Part shown: piece by piece, positions 51,685 to 61,043 of the stretch
Position numbering within the stretch: position 1 is the first letter of the stretch
Layout: each line of letters opens with the position of its first letter
NCBI GenBank assembly: GCA_024742695.1
Contig: JANSXY010000003.1
Span: 124,001-188,000 of the forward strand
Length of the DNA: 64,000 bases
Source of the DNA: Paracoccaceae bacterium
GTDB lineage: Bacteria > Pseudomonadota > Alphaproteobacteria > Rhodobacterales > Rhodobacteraceae
Direction: 5' to 3'
Made by a program: the position numbers and the translations under genes
The notes under the pieces: generated by a model
Databases searched by the model: none
What the model was told of the DNA's origin: nothing
What the model saw: only the letters and a program-made list of their open reading frames with translations

Positions 51685-54279
51685 ATGGATGACAGGGGCG
51701 CACTGAAGGCGGAGATGACCGGCGGGCTGGGCTGGAAGGTTCGGCTCACCCTGGCGGGCATGGTCGCCGAACGCGCAACGCGGGCCTTCTGGCCGGCCTG
51801 GACGATCCTGCTTGCGGCGGCGGCGGCGCTGGCCTTCGGCGCGCATGATCTGCTGGGTCGCGGCGCGCTGCTGGCGGCGGTCGCCGCCGTGGCCCTCGCC
51901 GTGCTCGTCACCCTTGCGCTTGGCCTGCGGCGGTTCCGCTGGCCGCGCCGCGTCGAGGCGCTGGACCGGATCGACCGGCGGTTGCCGGGCCGTCCGATCG
52001 CGGCGCTGGGCGATGCGCTGGCGCTGGGCGAGGCCGACCCGGCCACGCGCGGCGTCTGGGCCGCCCATATCGCCCGGATGACCGAACGCGCCCGCAAGGC
52101 CCGGCCCGCCGCGCCCGACCTGCGGCTGGCCGCGCGCGATCCGCTGGCGCTGCGCTATGCCGCGCTCACCGGCTTCGTCGTCGCGCTGGCCTTCGGCCTG
52201 CCGGGCCGGGTGGCCGAGGTCGCCGGAATCGCCACCGGGCCCGGCACGGCCGTGGCCGCCGGCCCGGCCTGGGAGGGCTGGGCGGAGCCGCCGGCCTATA
52301 CCGGCCGGCCCAGCCTGTACCTCAACGCCATCGTCGCGGGGCCGGTCGAGGTTCCCGAGGGTAGCCGCATCACCTTCCGGCTTTACGGCGGTGACGGCCT
52401 GTCGGTGAGCGAGACGGTATCGGGCAACCCGCTGCCCGAGGCCGGCGCTGCCGCCGCCGACGAACCGGTGCGCGCCATCGCGTTCGACGCCCTGCAATCG
52501 GGCGAGGTGACGGTTGCCGGGACCGGCGGGCGGACATGGCAGATCGCGGTGCTGCCCGACGACGGGCCGACCGTGGCCTTCGAGGGCGACATGGGCCGCG
52601 AGGCCGACGGCCAGATGCGCCAGGCCTTCCGCGCCACGGATGACTATGCGGTGACCGCCGGGCGCGCCGAGATCCGGCTCGACCTAGCCGCCGTCGACCG
52701 CCGCTACGGGCTGGCCTACGAGCCCGAGCCGCTGGCCCCCCTGATCTACGATCTGCCGTTGCCGTTCTCCGGCAGCCGGGCGGAGTTCACCGAGTTCCTG
52801 CTGGAAGACGCCTCGAAGCATCCCTGGGCGAACCTGCCGGTAAAGGTCACGCTGTTCGTCGAGGATGGGCGCGGGCAGGAAGGGCAAAGCGAAACCCGCG
52901 CGCTGTCGCTGCCCGGCAAGCGGTTCTTCGACCCGCTCGCCGCCGCCGTGGCCGAAATGCGGCGCGACCTGCTGTGGTCGCGTGAAACCGCGCCGGACGT
53001 GCAGGGCATCCTGCGGGCGCTGACGCACCGGCCCGAGGGGCTGTTTCGCAACGAGCGCGCCTTCCTGATGCTCAGGGCGGCGATGCGCCAGCTCGACGCC
53101 GGGTTGCAGCAGGCCGCGCTGACCGAGGAATTGCGCGACGAACTGGCCGAGGCGCTGTGGGAGATCGCGATCCTGATCGAGGACGGCGGGCTGGCTGACG
53201 CGCTGGAGCGGATGCAGCGCGCGCAGGAACGGCTGTCCGAGGCGATCCGCAACGGCGCCAGCCCCGAGGAGATCGAGGAACTGATGCGCGAGTTGCGCGA
53301 GGCGACGCAGGATTACATCCGCATGCTCGCCGAACGCGGCATGGAACAGGACGGCGACGGCACCGATACGCCGCAAGACCAGCAACAGGGCCAGCAGATC
53401 ACCGGTGACCAGCTTCAGCAGATGATGGACGAGATCCAGCGCCTGATGGAAGAAGGCCGGATGGCCGAGGCGCAGGAACTGCTCGAGCAGTTGCAGCGGA
53501 TGCTGGAAAACCTCCAGGTCACCCAGGGCCAGGGCGGCGACCCGGTGCAGGGCGGGCCGGGCCAGCAGGCGATGCGCGACTTGCAGGACACGCTCCGCCA
53601 GCAACAGGGCCTGTCGGACGAGGCGTTCCGCGACCTGCAGGAACAGTTCGGCCAGAACCAGCCCGGCCAGCAGGGCCAACAGGGCCAGCAAGGCCAACAG
53701 GGCCAACAGGGGCAGCAGCCCGGCCAGGGCCAGCCCGGTGCGCCCGGCGAGGGGCAGGAGGGCGATCAGCCCGGCGGCCCCGGCGGCAGCCTGGCCGACC
53801 GGCAGCGGGCGCTGCGCGACATGCTGGGCGGACAGATCGGCAACCTGCCCGGCCAGAACAGCGAAGAGGGCGAGGCCGCGCGCCGCGCGCTGGAAGAGGC
53901 CGGCCGCGCGATGCGCGAAGCCGAACAGGCGCTGCGCGACGGAGATCTGCCCGGCGCGATCGACGAACAGGCCGAGGCGATCGAACGCCTGCGCGAGGGC
54001 ATGCGGTCGCTGGGCGAGGCGCTGGCGCAGGAACAGGGCGCCCAGCAGGGCCAGCAGGGGCAGGCGCAGGGCGAACCCGGGCAGGAGGTGCCGCGCGACC
54101 CCCTGGGCCGCGAAACCGGGCAGGGCGGCCGCTTCGGCACCGACGAGGAAATGGTGGGCGAGGGCGATGTCTACCGCCGGGCGCAGGATCTGCTGGACGA
54201 AATCCGCCGCCGGTCGGCCGAACGCGAACGCCCGGACCTGGAACTCGACTACCTTGGCCGGTTGCTCGAACGGTTCTGA
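51685..54279 (+). CDS. TIGR02302/DUF4175 family large membrane protein
   Basis: 864 residues from ATG 51685. Two to three hydrophobic segments lie within the first ~190 residues. A periplasmic-looking beta-rich domain follows (YTGRPSLYLNAI, SRITFRLYGGDGL, VDDGxTVAFEGDMG). The C-terminal ~400 residues are Gln/Glu/Met-rich helical, with an extreme (GQQ)n tract near residues 660-680. Families TIGR02302 and DUF4175 match this architecture and gene context; the function is unknown. Its presence in Rhizobiales and Rhodobacterales, close to lysA, is typical. Confidence 0.82.
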   Translation: MDDRGALKAEMTGGLGWKVRLTLAGMVAERATRAFWPAWTILLAAAAALAFGAHDLLGRGALLAAVAAVALAVLVTLALGLRRFRWPRRVEALDRIDRRLPGRPIAALGDALALGEADPATRGVWAAHIARMTERARKARPAAPDLRLAARDPLALRYAALTGFVVALAFGLPGRVAEVAGIATGPGTAVAAGPAWEGWAEPPAYTGRPSLYLNAIVAGPVEVPEGSRITFRLYGGDGLSVSETVSGNPLPEAGAAAADEPVRAIAFDALQSGEVTVAGTGGRTWQIAVLPDDGPTVAFEGDMGREADGQMRQAFRATDDYAVTAGRAEIRLDLAAVDRRYGLAYEPEPLAPLIYDLPLPFSGSRAEFTEFLLEDASKHPWANLPVKVTLFVEDGRGQEGQSETRALSLPGKRFFDPLAAAVAEMRRDLLWSRETAPDVQGILRALTHRPEGLFRNERAFLMLRAAMRQLDAGLQQAALTEELRDELAEALWEIAILIEDGGLADALERMQRAQERLSEAIRNGASPEEIEELMRELREATQDYIRMLAERGMEQDGDGTDTPQDQQQGQQITGDQLQQMMDEIQRLMEEGRMAEAQELLEQLQRMLENLQVTQGQGGDPVQGGPGQQAMRDLQDTLRQQQGLSDEAFRDLQEQFGQNQPGQQGQQGQQGQQGQQGQQPGQGQPGAPGEGQEGDQPGGPGGSLADRQRALRDMLGGQIGNLPGQNSEEGEAARRALEEAGRAMREAEQALRDGDLPGAIDEQAEAIERLREGMRSLGEALAQEQGAQQGQQGQAQGEPGQEVPRDPLGRETGQGGRFGTDEEMVGEGDVYRRAQDLLDEIRRRSAERERPDLELDYLGRLLERF
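53665..53719 (+). repeat. Short tandem repeat encoding (GQQ)n
   Basis: A 9-nt unit close to GGCCAACAG repeats six times with small silent changes, inside the TIGR02302 gene. It encodes Gly-Gln-Gln. Being in-frame, length changes would alter the protein without shifting the frame. Candidate contingency or spacer tract. Confidence 0.7.
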
Positions 54280-55197
54280 TCAGGCGCCGCCGGTATCGCC
54301 GGCGACGAGGCCGCGCAGCGTGGCGTCGAGAGCGAGCCGCAACTCGTTCACCCAGGCGACGTAGTCGGCCAGCGGCCCGGCCATCCCCGGAAAGATCGTC
54401 GACAGCGCCGGGGCCAGGACATAGGCGGTCAGCGCCAGCAGCCCCAGCGCCAGCATCAGCGAGAACCCGGTGCGAAAGCCCGACCGGCCGGAGGCGGCGG
54501 CCGGCACCGGTTCTTCCGGCCCGGTGGCCGGCGGTTCCTGCGCCGCCAGCGTCGCCGTGATCGCGTCGGCATCGGGCAGCGGCGTTTCCGCGGCCGGTTC
54601 CGGCGCCGTTTCGGTCGGCTCGACCGCCGGTTCCGTGGCCGGTTCGGGCCGGCGCGGCACCGGCGCGGGCGGCGGCAGACCCAGTTCGCCCTGTTCCTCC
54701 ATGCCGCGTTCCGCCTCGGCCTTGCGGGCGCGGGCTTCGCGCTCGGCCTCCTCGCGCAGGATCGACAGAACGGCTTCGTCCATCGCGCGGCGGTTCTGAT
54801 CGGTTCCTGTCTCCGGCGCGTCGCCGTCGCGCGCGGCGGCGGGTTCGGCGCCCAGCGAATCGGCTCCGGGCAGGTGATCCACCGGCTCGTCGTCTTCCCA
54901 AGCGGCGTCTTCCTCGGGGTGCGGCAGGCGGCGTCCGGTTTCGGGCGCGGTATCCGCCCCGTCCGCGACATCGCCTCCGGCGTCCTGCGTGGCCGGCGTT
55001 TCGGGGGCCGGCGTTTCAGGGGCCGCTTCGGGCGCCGCCCCGGTTTCGGGCGGGGCCGGTGCGGCGGGTTCGGCCGCCGCGGGCGGCTGGAACCAGCTAT
55101 GGCCGCAGTTCGAGCACTGCACATCGCGCCCGCCGGGCGGGATCACGCGGTCATCGACATCGTACTGGGCCGCACAGTTCGGACAGACAAGCCGCAT
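54280..55197 (-). CDS. MJ0042-type zinc-ribbon membrane protein
   Basis: 305 residues, ATG 55197. The N-terminus is a zinc ribbon (CPNCAAQYDVDD..., then CSNCGHSWF) with two CxxC pairs at ~4-7 and ~29-32. A long Pro/Glu/Ala-rich disordered linker with several EPA/PET runs follows. A single membrane segment (FSLMLALGLLALTAYVLAPAL) is near ~245-265. Family members are widespread in alphaproteobacteria with unknown roles, often near ftsEX. The stop follows the TIGR02302 stop directly, so the genes converge. Confidence 0.82.
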   Translation of the reverse strand: MRLVCPNCAAQYDVDDRVIPPGGRDVQCSNCGHSWFQPPAAAEPAAPAPPETGAAPEAAPETPAPETPATQDAGGDVADGADTAPETGRRLPHPEEDAAWEDDEPVDHLPGADSLGAEPAAARDGDAPETGTDQNRRAMDEAVLSILREEAEREARARKAEAERGMEEQGELGLPPPAPVPRRPEPATEPAVEPTETAPEPAAETPLPDADAITATLAAQEPPATGPEEPVPAAASGRSGFRTGFSLMLALGLLALTAYVLAPALSTIFPGMAGPLADYVAWVNELRLALDATLRGLVAGDTGGA

Positions 55198-55251
55198 CGC
55201 ATATTCCCCCACCGTCGGGTCCGCGGCCGTGACCGTTCGCCCGTTCTGGCG

Positions 55252-55279
55252 TTTATCTGCAAGCTGTTGTAGCAAGCAA
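55252..55279 (-). promoter_or_regulatory. Possible promoter of the zinc-ribbon gene
   Basis: Minus strand TTGCTT (55274-55279), 16-nt spacer, GATAAA (55252-55257), about 55 bp before the ATG, in the gap between this gene and the divergent ftsE. Moderate match only. Confidence 0.4.
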
Positions 55280-55360
55280 GGGGGTGTTGTCCAAGGCTTG
55301 GTGGGCCTTCGGTGGTGCCCGGCGGGGCAATCGACGGGCGCGAAAACGCGCGGGGGCAGG

Positions 55361-56035
55361 GTGATCGGGTTTTCCTCGGCAGGGTTTGGCTATGCGGGCG
55401 CGCGCCCGCTGCTGACCGGGCTCGACCTGGCGTTGCCCGCCGGGTCGTTCCATTTCCTCACCGGGCCCTCGGGTGCGGGAAAAACCACTTTCCTGAAGCT
55501 GTGTTACGGCGAACTGGTCGCGACCGAGGGCGGCGTGACGCTGTTCGGGACGGACGTGCGGCAGATGGATCGCGACGGTATCGCCGCGGCCCGCCGGCGG
55601 ATCGGCGTGGTGCACCAGGATTGCCAGTTTCTCGACCATCTGACCCTGACCGAGAACGTGACGCTGCCGCTGACCGTCGCCGGGCGACCGGTGCCTGAGC
55701 GTGATCTTGCCGATCTGATGGCCTGGGTCGGGCTGACGGACCATGCGGATGCCCGGCCGCCGGAACTGTCGGGCGGCGAGCGGCAAAGGGCGGCGCTGGC
55801 CCGCGCGGTGATCACCGCGCCCGACCTGATCCTCGCCGACGAGCCGACCGGCAATGTCGACTGGGAAATGGCGGTCCGGCTGCTGGAACTGCTGGTCGAT
55901 CTGAACCGGATGGGCAAGGCGGTGCTGATCGCCACGCACGACCTGAACCTGATCCGGGCGTCGAAATCGCAGGTCTCCGCGCGCCTCCTGCGGATTCGCG
56001 ATCGCCAGGTGCAGGCGGCGGGGGCAGAATTGTGA
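55361..56035 (+). CDS. ftsE: Cell division ATP-binding protein FtsE
   Basis: 224 residues. The start is GTG 55361 behind GGGGGCAGG, giving the usual VIGFSSAGFGY beginning; upstream frame is not conserved. Walker A GPSGAGKTT, signature LSGGERQRAALARA and Walker B LILADEPTGNVD are complete. Together with FtsX it activates peptidoglycan hydrolases at the septum. The end overlaps ftsX (GTGA). Confidence 0.92.
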   Translation: MIGFSSAGFGYAGARPLLTGLDLALPAGSFHFLTGPSGAGKTTFLKLCYGELVATEGGVTLFGTDVRQMDRDGIAAARRRIGVVHQDCQFLDHLTLTENVTLPLTVAGRPVPERDLADLMAWVGLTDHADARPPELSGGERQRAALARAVITAPDLILADEPTGNVDWEMAVRLLELLVDLNRMGKAVLIATHDLNLIRASKSQVSARLLRIRDRQVQAAGAEL

Positions 56036-56952
56036 GCGCGCCCTCGGGCCCCCTGGGCGTGCTCGCGGCGCGCCTGCCCGGCCGGGCCGACACGCCGGCC
56101 GCGCGGGTGGTTCCGCCGACCGGCTTCACCGCGCAGCTCACCGTGTTCACCGCCGCCGCGATGAGCTTCCTGGCAGTCTTCGCCATCGCGATGGCGCTGG
56201 CGGCGGGGCAGTTGGCCGACCGCTGGCAGGCGGCGCTGTCGCAAAGCGCGACGATCCGTGTCTCGGCCCCCGCCGACCAGATCGAGGCGCAGACCGCCGC
56301 CGTCCTGCGGGTGCTGGAGACGACGCCGGGCGTGGGCGCGGCGCGGCGGCTGGACGACAACGAGATGCGCGGGCTGCTCGCGCCCTGGTTCGGCACCGAC
56401 CTGCCGGTCGAGGCGCTGCCGCTGCCGCGTCTGATCGAAGTGACGGAAACCGGTGCGGGATTCGATGCCGAGGGTCTGCGGTTGCGGCTGGCGGCCGAGG
56501 CGCCGGGCGCGGTGCTGGACGATCACGCGCGCTGGCGCCGCCCGCTTGTCGCCGCGGCGGAACGGTTGCGGGCGGTGTCGCTGGTGGCGCTGGTGCTGAT
56601 CGCGCTGGTGCTGGCGGCGATGGTCACGCTTGCCGCGCAGGCCGCGCTGGCCGCCAACGGGCAGGTGATCCGGGTGCTTCGGCTGGTGGGCGCGGAGGAT
56701 CGGTTCATCTCGGCGGCCTTCGTGCGGCGCTTCACCGCGCGGGCGCTGGCCGGATCGCTCGCCGGGACGCTGGCCGGGCTTGGCGCAGTGGCCCTGATGC
56801 CGCGCGCGGCGGCGGATGTCGGGCTTCTGGCCGGGCTCGGGCTGTCCGGCAGCGCCTGGCTCTGGCCGCTGGTCGTGCCGGCGGCGGCGGCGGCGCTGGC
56901 CTATGCCGCAACCCGCGTCGCGGCCGCCCGGACACTCAGGAGGACGCCGTGA
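56032..56952 (+). CDS. ftsX: Cell division protein FtsX
   Basis: 306 residues. GTG 56032 overlaps the ftsE stop. Four membrane segments are visible, at about 45-65, 180-205, 232-255 and 272-295. The large extracytoplasmic loop between TM1 and TM2 (roughly 66-175) should contact a periplasmic hydrolase or EnvC-like factor; none is in this window. Third gene plsC overlaps its end (GTGA), making an ftsE-ftsX-plsC operon. Confidence 0.88.
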   Translation: MSAPSGPLGVLAARLPGRADTPAARVVPPTGFTAQLTVFTAAAMSFLAVFAIAMALAAGQLADRWQAALSQSATIRVSAPADQIEAQTAAVLRVLETTPGVGAARRLDDNEMRGLLAPWFGTDLPVEALPLPRLIEVTETGAGFDAEGLRLRLAAEAPGAVLDDHARWRRPLVAAAERLRAVSLVALVLIALVLAAMVTLAAQAALAANGQVIRVLRLVGAEDRFISAAFVRRFTARALAGSLAGTLAGLGAVALMPRAAADVGLLAGLGLSGSAWLWPLVVPAAAAALAYAATRVAAARTLRRTP

Positions 56953-57680
56953 CAACCGCCTTCCAGGCCCTGCGCTCGCTGCTGTTCGTGGGGCAGATGT
57001 ACCTGATGATGCCGATCCTCGCGCTGTGGTTCACGCCGATCGTGCTGATCCGGCGCGAAGCCGCCTTCGACGCGGTGCACGCCTATTGCCGCTGGGTGCG
57101 CTGGTCCGCGCATCACATGGTCGGCCTGCGGTCGGAGGTGCGCGGCGCGGTGCCGTCGGGCGAGGTGCTCGTCGCTTCCAAGCACCAGTCCTTCTTCGAC
57201 ATCATCATCCTCGTTTCGGTCCTGCCGCGGCCGAAGTTCATCATGAAGAAGGAACTGCTGCGCGCGCCGATCCTGGGCTGGTACGCGCGCCGGATCGGCT
57301 GCGTGCCGGTCGATCGCGGCAAGCGCGGCCAGGCGATCGGGCAGATGATCGAGGATGTGAAGGCCGGCACCGCGCAGCCCGGCCAGCTGATCATCTATCC
57401 GCAGGGCACCCGCGTCGCGCCGGGCGCGGCGCGGCCCTACAAGATCGGCACCGGCGTCCTTTATGATCAGCTTCGTCAGCCCTGCGTGCCGGCGGCGACG
57501 AATGTCGGGGTGTTCTGGCCGCGCACCGGCATCTACCGCAAGCCGGGCCTCGCGGTCGTCGAATTCCTCGATCCGATCCCGCCGGGCCGGCAGATGGACG
57601 GGTTCATGGAAGAGCTGGAAGAGCGGGTCGAGGAGGCGTCGAACCGGCTGATGGCCGAGGCCGGCTTCGCGGCGGGGTAG
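56949..57680 (+). CDS. plsC: 1-acyl-sn-glycerol-3-phosphate acyltransferase
   Basis: 243 residues from GTG 56949. The catalytic HX4D box is KHQSFFDIII, and the second motif reads IIYPQGTRVAPG (EGTR-type with Gln for Glu). VPAATNVGVFW and FLDPIPPGRQMDGFM are the further family motifs. It makes phosphatidic acid in the inner membrane. The membrane helix (QMYLMMPILALWFTPIVLI) is at ~13-35. Coupled to ftsX, converging with accA. Confidence 0.92.
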   Translation: MTTAFQALRSLLFVGQMYLMMPILALWFTPIVLIRREAAFDAVHAYCRWVRWSAHHMVGLRSEVRGAVPSGEVLVASKHQSFFDIIILVSVLPRPKFIMKKELLRAPILGWYARRIGCVPVDRGKRGQAIGQMIEDVKAGTAQPGQLIIYPQGTRVAPGAARPYKIGTGVLYDQLRQPCVPAATNVGVFWPRTGIYRKPGLAVVEFLDPIPPGRQMDGFMEELEERVEEASNRLMAEAGFAAG

Positions 57681-57696
57681 CGGCCGGACCGCCGGA

Positions 57697-58656
57697 TCAG
57701 GCCGCGAGCCCCTTCTGACCCATCGCCAGGAACTTCTCGCGCCGGTCGCGCACCAGGCGCTCGGGCGACCGGCCCGACAATTCCTTCAGCATCGTCTCGA
57801 TCGCCTTGCCGACGGCGGCGATGGTGTCGGCCCGGCCGCGCTGCGCGCCGCCCAGCGGTTCGGCCACGATCCGGTCGATCACGCCGAGTTTCTGCAGATC
57901 CTGCGCGGTCAGCCGCAGCGCCTCGGCCGCCTCGCGCATCTTCTCGGCATCCTTCCAAAGGATCGAGGCGCAGCCCTCGGGCGAGATCACCGAGTAGATC
58001 GAATGTTCCAGCATCGCGATCCGGTTGGCGGTGGCGAAGGCCACCGCGCCGCCCGACCCGCCCTCGCCGATGATGACCGACACGAGCGGCACGCCGATTT
58101 CCAGGCATTTCTGGGTGGACCGCGCGATCGCCTCGGCCTGGCCGCGTTCCTCGGCGCCCTTGCCGGGATAGGCGCCGGGCGTGTCGACCAGCGTGATCAC
58201 CGGCAGGCCAAAGCGATGGGCAAGGTCCATCAGCCGGATCGCCTTGCGGTAGCCCTCGGGCCGGGCCATGCCGAAGTTGCGTTCGATCCGGGTCTTGGTG
58301 TCGTGGCCCTTCTCGTGCCCGATCACCACCACGGGCCGGCCATCCAGCCGCGCCATGCCGCCCATCACGGCGTGGTCGTCGGCGAAGTTCCGGTCGCCGG
58401 CGAGCGGCGTGTATTCGGTGAACAGCGCGTCGATGTAGTCGCGGCAATGCGGCCGGTCGGGATGCCGCGCGACCTGGCATTTGCGCCAGGGATCGAGGCT
58501 CTTGTAGAGATCCTTGAGCATGTCGGCCGCCTTGCGGTCGAGCGCCGCGGCCTCCTTCTCGACATCCATGCCCTTGTTCTGCCGCGCCATGGCGCGCAGT
58601 TCCTCGGCCTTGCCCTCGATCTCGGCCAGCGGCTTTTCAAACTCGAGATAGTTCAT
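57697..58656 (-). CDS. accA: Acetyl-CoA carboxylase carboxyltransferase subunit alpha
   Basis: 319 residues from ATG 58656, giving the diagnostic start [20 protein letters not shown]. Crotonase-fold motifs present: [55 protein letters not shown], and [20 protein letters not shown]. It makes malonyl-CoA with AccBCD, none of which is in the window. Single leftward gene. Confidence 0.97.
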   Translation of the reverse strand: MNYLEFEKPLAEIEGKAEELRAMARQNKGMDVEKEAAALDRKAADMLKDLYKSLDPWRKCQVARHPDRPHCRDYIDALFTEYTPLAGDRNFADDHAVMGGMARLDGRPVVVIGHEKGHDTKTRIERNFGMARPEGYRKAIRLMDLAHRFGLPVITLVDTPGAYPGKGAEERGQAEAIARSTQKCLEIGVPLVSVIIGEGGSGGAVAFATANRIAMLEHSIYSVISPEGCASILWKDAEKMREAAEALRLTAQDLQKLGVIDRIVAEPLGGAQRGRADTIAAVGKAIETMLKELSGRSPERLVRDRREKFLAMGQKGLAA

Positions 58657-58729
58657 CCGGGCATCCCTGATCGGCCACCGGGCCTATATGACGGCGGCCG
58701 GGCCGGATTGCAACGCCGGGGCCGGGCCG

Positions 58730-59689
58730 TCAGCCGCCCGCGATCATCTCGGCCTGGCGCACGATCACCTCGGCCTGCTTGATCGAGGCGATATCCACCA
58801 GCCGGCCCTTGTAGACCGTCGCGCCCTCGCCGCGGGCCTTTGCGGCGGCCATCGCGTCGAGGATCTCGCGCGCCTCGGCGACCTTCTCGGCCGAGGGGGT
58901 GAAGACCTCGTTGGCAAGCGCCACCTGTTTCGGGTGGATCGCCCATTTGCCGACCATGCCCAGCGTGGCCGAGCGTTTCGCCTGCGCGACGAAGCCCGCG
59001 TCATCGGAAAAGTCGCCGAACGGCCCGTCGACCGGCAGCACGCCGTGGGTGCGGCAGGCGGCGACGATGGCGGCCTGCGCCCAGTGCCAGGGATCGGCCC
59101 AGTACTTCGCGCCCTCGCGGATCATGTAATAGTCTTCCTGGGTGCCGCCGATGCCGGTGGTCTGCATCCCCATCGAGGCGGCGAAATCCGCCGCGCCCAG
59201 GCTCATCGCCTGAAGCCGGGGGCTGGCCGCGGCGATCTCCTCGACATGGGCGATGCCGGCGGCGCTTTCGATGATCACCTCGAAGGCGACGGGTTTCGCG
59301 CGGCCCTTGGCGCGTTCCACCGCCGTCACCAGCGCATCGACGGCATAGAGGTCGGCCGCGCAGCCGACCTTGGGGATCATGATCTGGTTCAGCCGGTCGG
59401 AGGCCTGTTCCAGAAGGTCCACGACATCACGGTACCAGTACGGCGTATCCAGCCCGTTGATCCGCACGCTCAGCCACTTGTTGCCCCAGTCGACATCGCC
59501 GATCGCGGCGATGATGTTGCGCCGGGCCTCGGCCTTGTCGTCCGGCGCGACCGAATCCTCGAGATCGAGGTTGATCACATCCGCCGCCGAGGCCGCCATC
59601 TTCTCGAAGATCGCGGGGCGAGAGCCGGGGCCGAAGAGCTGGCATCGGTTCGGGCGGGCGGGCGGCGTGGGCTGGATGCGGAAGCTCAT
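58730..59689 (-). CDS. mcl1: L-malyl-CoA / beta-methylmalyl-CoA lyase
   Basis: 319 residues, the Mcl1 length. ATG 59689 gives MSFRIQPTPPARPNRCQLFGPGSR, the typical start of the Rhodobacter enzyme; the longer frame is not conserved. The HpcH/HpaI-type barrel shows INLDLEDSVAPDDK with the Mg-binding Glu/Asp, MIPKVGCAADLYAV, FEVIIESAAGI, LGAADFAASMG and WAIHPKQV. It cleaves malyl-CoA and beta-methylmalyl-CoA to glyoxylate and acetyl- or propionyl-CoA in the ethylmalonyl-CoA pathway. Divergent from the dgc operon. Confidence 0.93.
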   Translation of the reverse strand: MSFRIQPTPPARPNRCQLFGPGSRPAIFEKMAASAADVINLDLEDSVAPDDKAEARRNIIAAIGDVDWGNKWLSVRINGLDTPYWYRDVVDLLEQASDRLNQIMIPKVGCAADLYAVDALVTAVERAKGRAKPVAFEVIIESAAGIAHVEEIAAASPRLQAMSLGAADFAASMGMQTTGIGGTQEDYYMIREGAKYWADPWHWAQAAIVAACRTHGVLPVDGPFGDFSDDAGFVAQAKRSATLGMVGKWAIHPKQVALANEVFTPSAEKVAEAREILDAMAAAKARGEGATVYKGRLVDIASIKQAEVIVRQAEMIAGG

Positions 59690-59764
59690 GCGGGCTCCAT
59701 TGGCAAGGACGTTTCGTTCTGACGGGCCAAGCGGGTAGATTATTGCGCCCCCGCATGCAAGGCT

Positions 59765-59865
59765 GCATTCGCAGGTGCAGCGAAAATGCGGCGGCGCGGC
59801 AATTCCCCCGGCGCCCCGTTCCACACGCTCAAATCTTCGGCAAACTTCCGTGATCGTCGAAGATT
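59765..59865. promoter_or_regulatory. Two inverted repeats between mcl1 and dgcN
   Basis: Repeat A: TTCGC-N7-GCGAA at 59768-59784, extended by GCAT/ATGC on the flanks with a 2-base offset. Repeat B: AATCTTCG-N18-CGAAGATT at 59832-59865. They are within the 276-bp divergent gap, so they are candidate operators for either gene. B could also form a hairpin. No promoter pair could be fixed. Confidence 0.4.
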
Positions 59866-59965
59866 CTTGCGCCCCGCGGTCCCGTTCGCGCCATGTTTCC
59901 CAAGACATTTCGCGCATCCCCGGTAGCATCTGGCCGACTGCCCCCTAGCTGCCGGAGTGACTCGC

Positions 59966-60967
59966 ATGATCCAGACGCCGTACCTTCTCTTTCTCGGCGA
60001 CGCGCCCGATCCGCTGGCCGCCAAGGTCGCGCAGGGGATCAAGGACTGGCGGCCGGATTTCGCCCTGGGCCAGTACCGGATGGAGGGGTGCAAGGCCGAC
60101 ATGGGCCTGCCCGACATTACCCTGGCAGAAGCGAAGGCGGCGGGCTGCAAGACGCTGGTGATCGGCGTGGCGAACCGCGGCGGCGTGATCAGCCAGGCCT
60201 GGAAGAAGGTTCTGGTGCAGGCGCTGGAAGAGGGGTTCGACCTGGCGTCGGGCCTGCACAACCTGCTCAGGGACGAGGAAGACCTTGCCGCGGTCGCCCG
60301 GGCCACCGGCCGCGCCCTGCATGACGTGCGGGTGCCCGAGGTCGACTACCCGATCGCCAACGGGATCAAGCGGACCGGCAAGCGCTGTCTTGCCGTGGGC
60401 ACCGATTGCTCGGTCGGCAAGATGTACACCGCGCTTTGCATGGAACGCGAGATGCGGGCGCGCGGGATGAAGGCCAGCTTCCGCGCCACCGGCCAGACCG
60501 GCATCCTGATCACCGGCGACGGCGTGCCGCTGGACGCGGTGATCGCCGATTTCATGGCCGGCTCGATCGAGTACCTGACGCCCGACAACGAAGCCGATCA
60601 CTGGGATCTGATCGAGGGGCAGGGCAGCCTGTTCCACGTGTCCTATTCCGGGGTGACGCTGGCGCTGATCCACGGCGGGCAGCCCGACGCGCTGATCCTG
60701 TGCCACGAACCCACCCGCCCGCACATGCGCGGCCTGCCCGGCTACGCCATGCCCGGCATGGAAGACCTGCGCGACCTGGCGCTGCGGATGGCGCGGATCG
60801 CCAACCCGGCCTGCCAGGTCGTCGGCATCTCGGTCAACACCCAGCACATGGACGAGGCGGCGGCCAAGGCCTACCTGGCGGAACTGGAGGCGAAGATGGC
60901 CCTGCCGGCGACCGACCCGTTCCGCTTCGGCGCGGGCAAGCTGGTGGATGCGCTCGCCGCGATCTGA
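59966..60967 (+). CDS. dgcN: D-glutamate N-acetyltransferase DgcN family protein
   Basis: 333 residues. ATG 59966 follows GGAG; a GTG at 59957 would add three. Formerly DUF1611. The C-terminal P-loop-like half has KRCLAVGTDCSVGKMYTAL, with GQTGILI and ISVNTQHM. The N-terminal domain is Rossmann-like (LVIGVANRGG). It would N-acetylate D-glutamate, after which DgcA racemises the product, allowing growth on D-Glu. Start of a three-gene operon with dgcA (76 bp) and a D-amino-acid transaminase. The regulator DgcR (LysR) known from Pseudoalteromonas is not in this window. Confidence 0.85.
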   Translation: MIQTPYLLFLGDAPDPLAAKVAQGIKDWRPDFALGQYRMEGCKADMGLPDITLAEAKAAGCKTLVIGVANRGGVISQAWKKVLVQALEEGFDLASGLHNLLRDEEDLAAVARATGRALHDVRVPEVDYPIANGIKRTGKRCLAVGTDCSVGKMYTALCMEREMRARGMKASFRATGQTGILITGDGVPLDAVIADFMAGSIEYLTPDNEADHWDLIEGQGSLFHVSYSGVTLALIHGGQPDALILCHEPTRPHMRGLPGYAMPGMEDLRDLALRMARIANPACQVVGISVNTQHMDEAAAKAYLAELEAKMALPATDPFRFGAGKLVDALAAI

Positions 60968-61043
60968 TCGCGAACTTTCGGCGAAGACCCGGGGCCCGCG
61001 CGCCGGGCCGCGCCGCCTTGGCCCGCTGCAGGAGGACCGCCCG

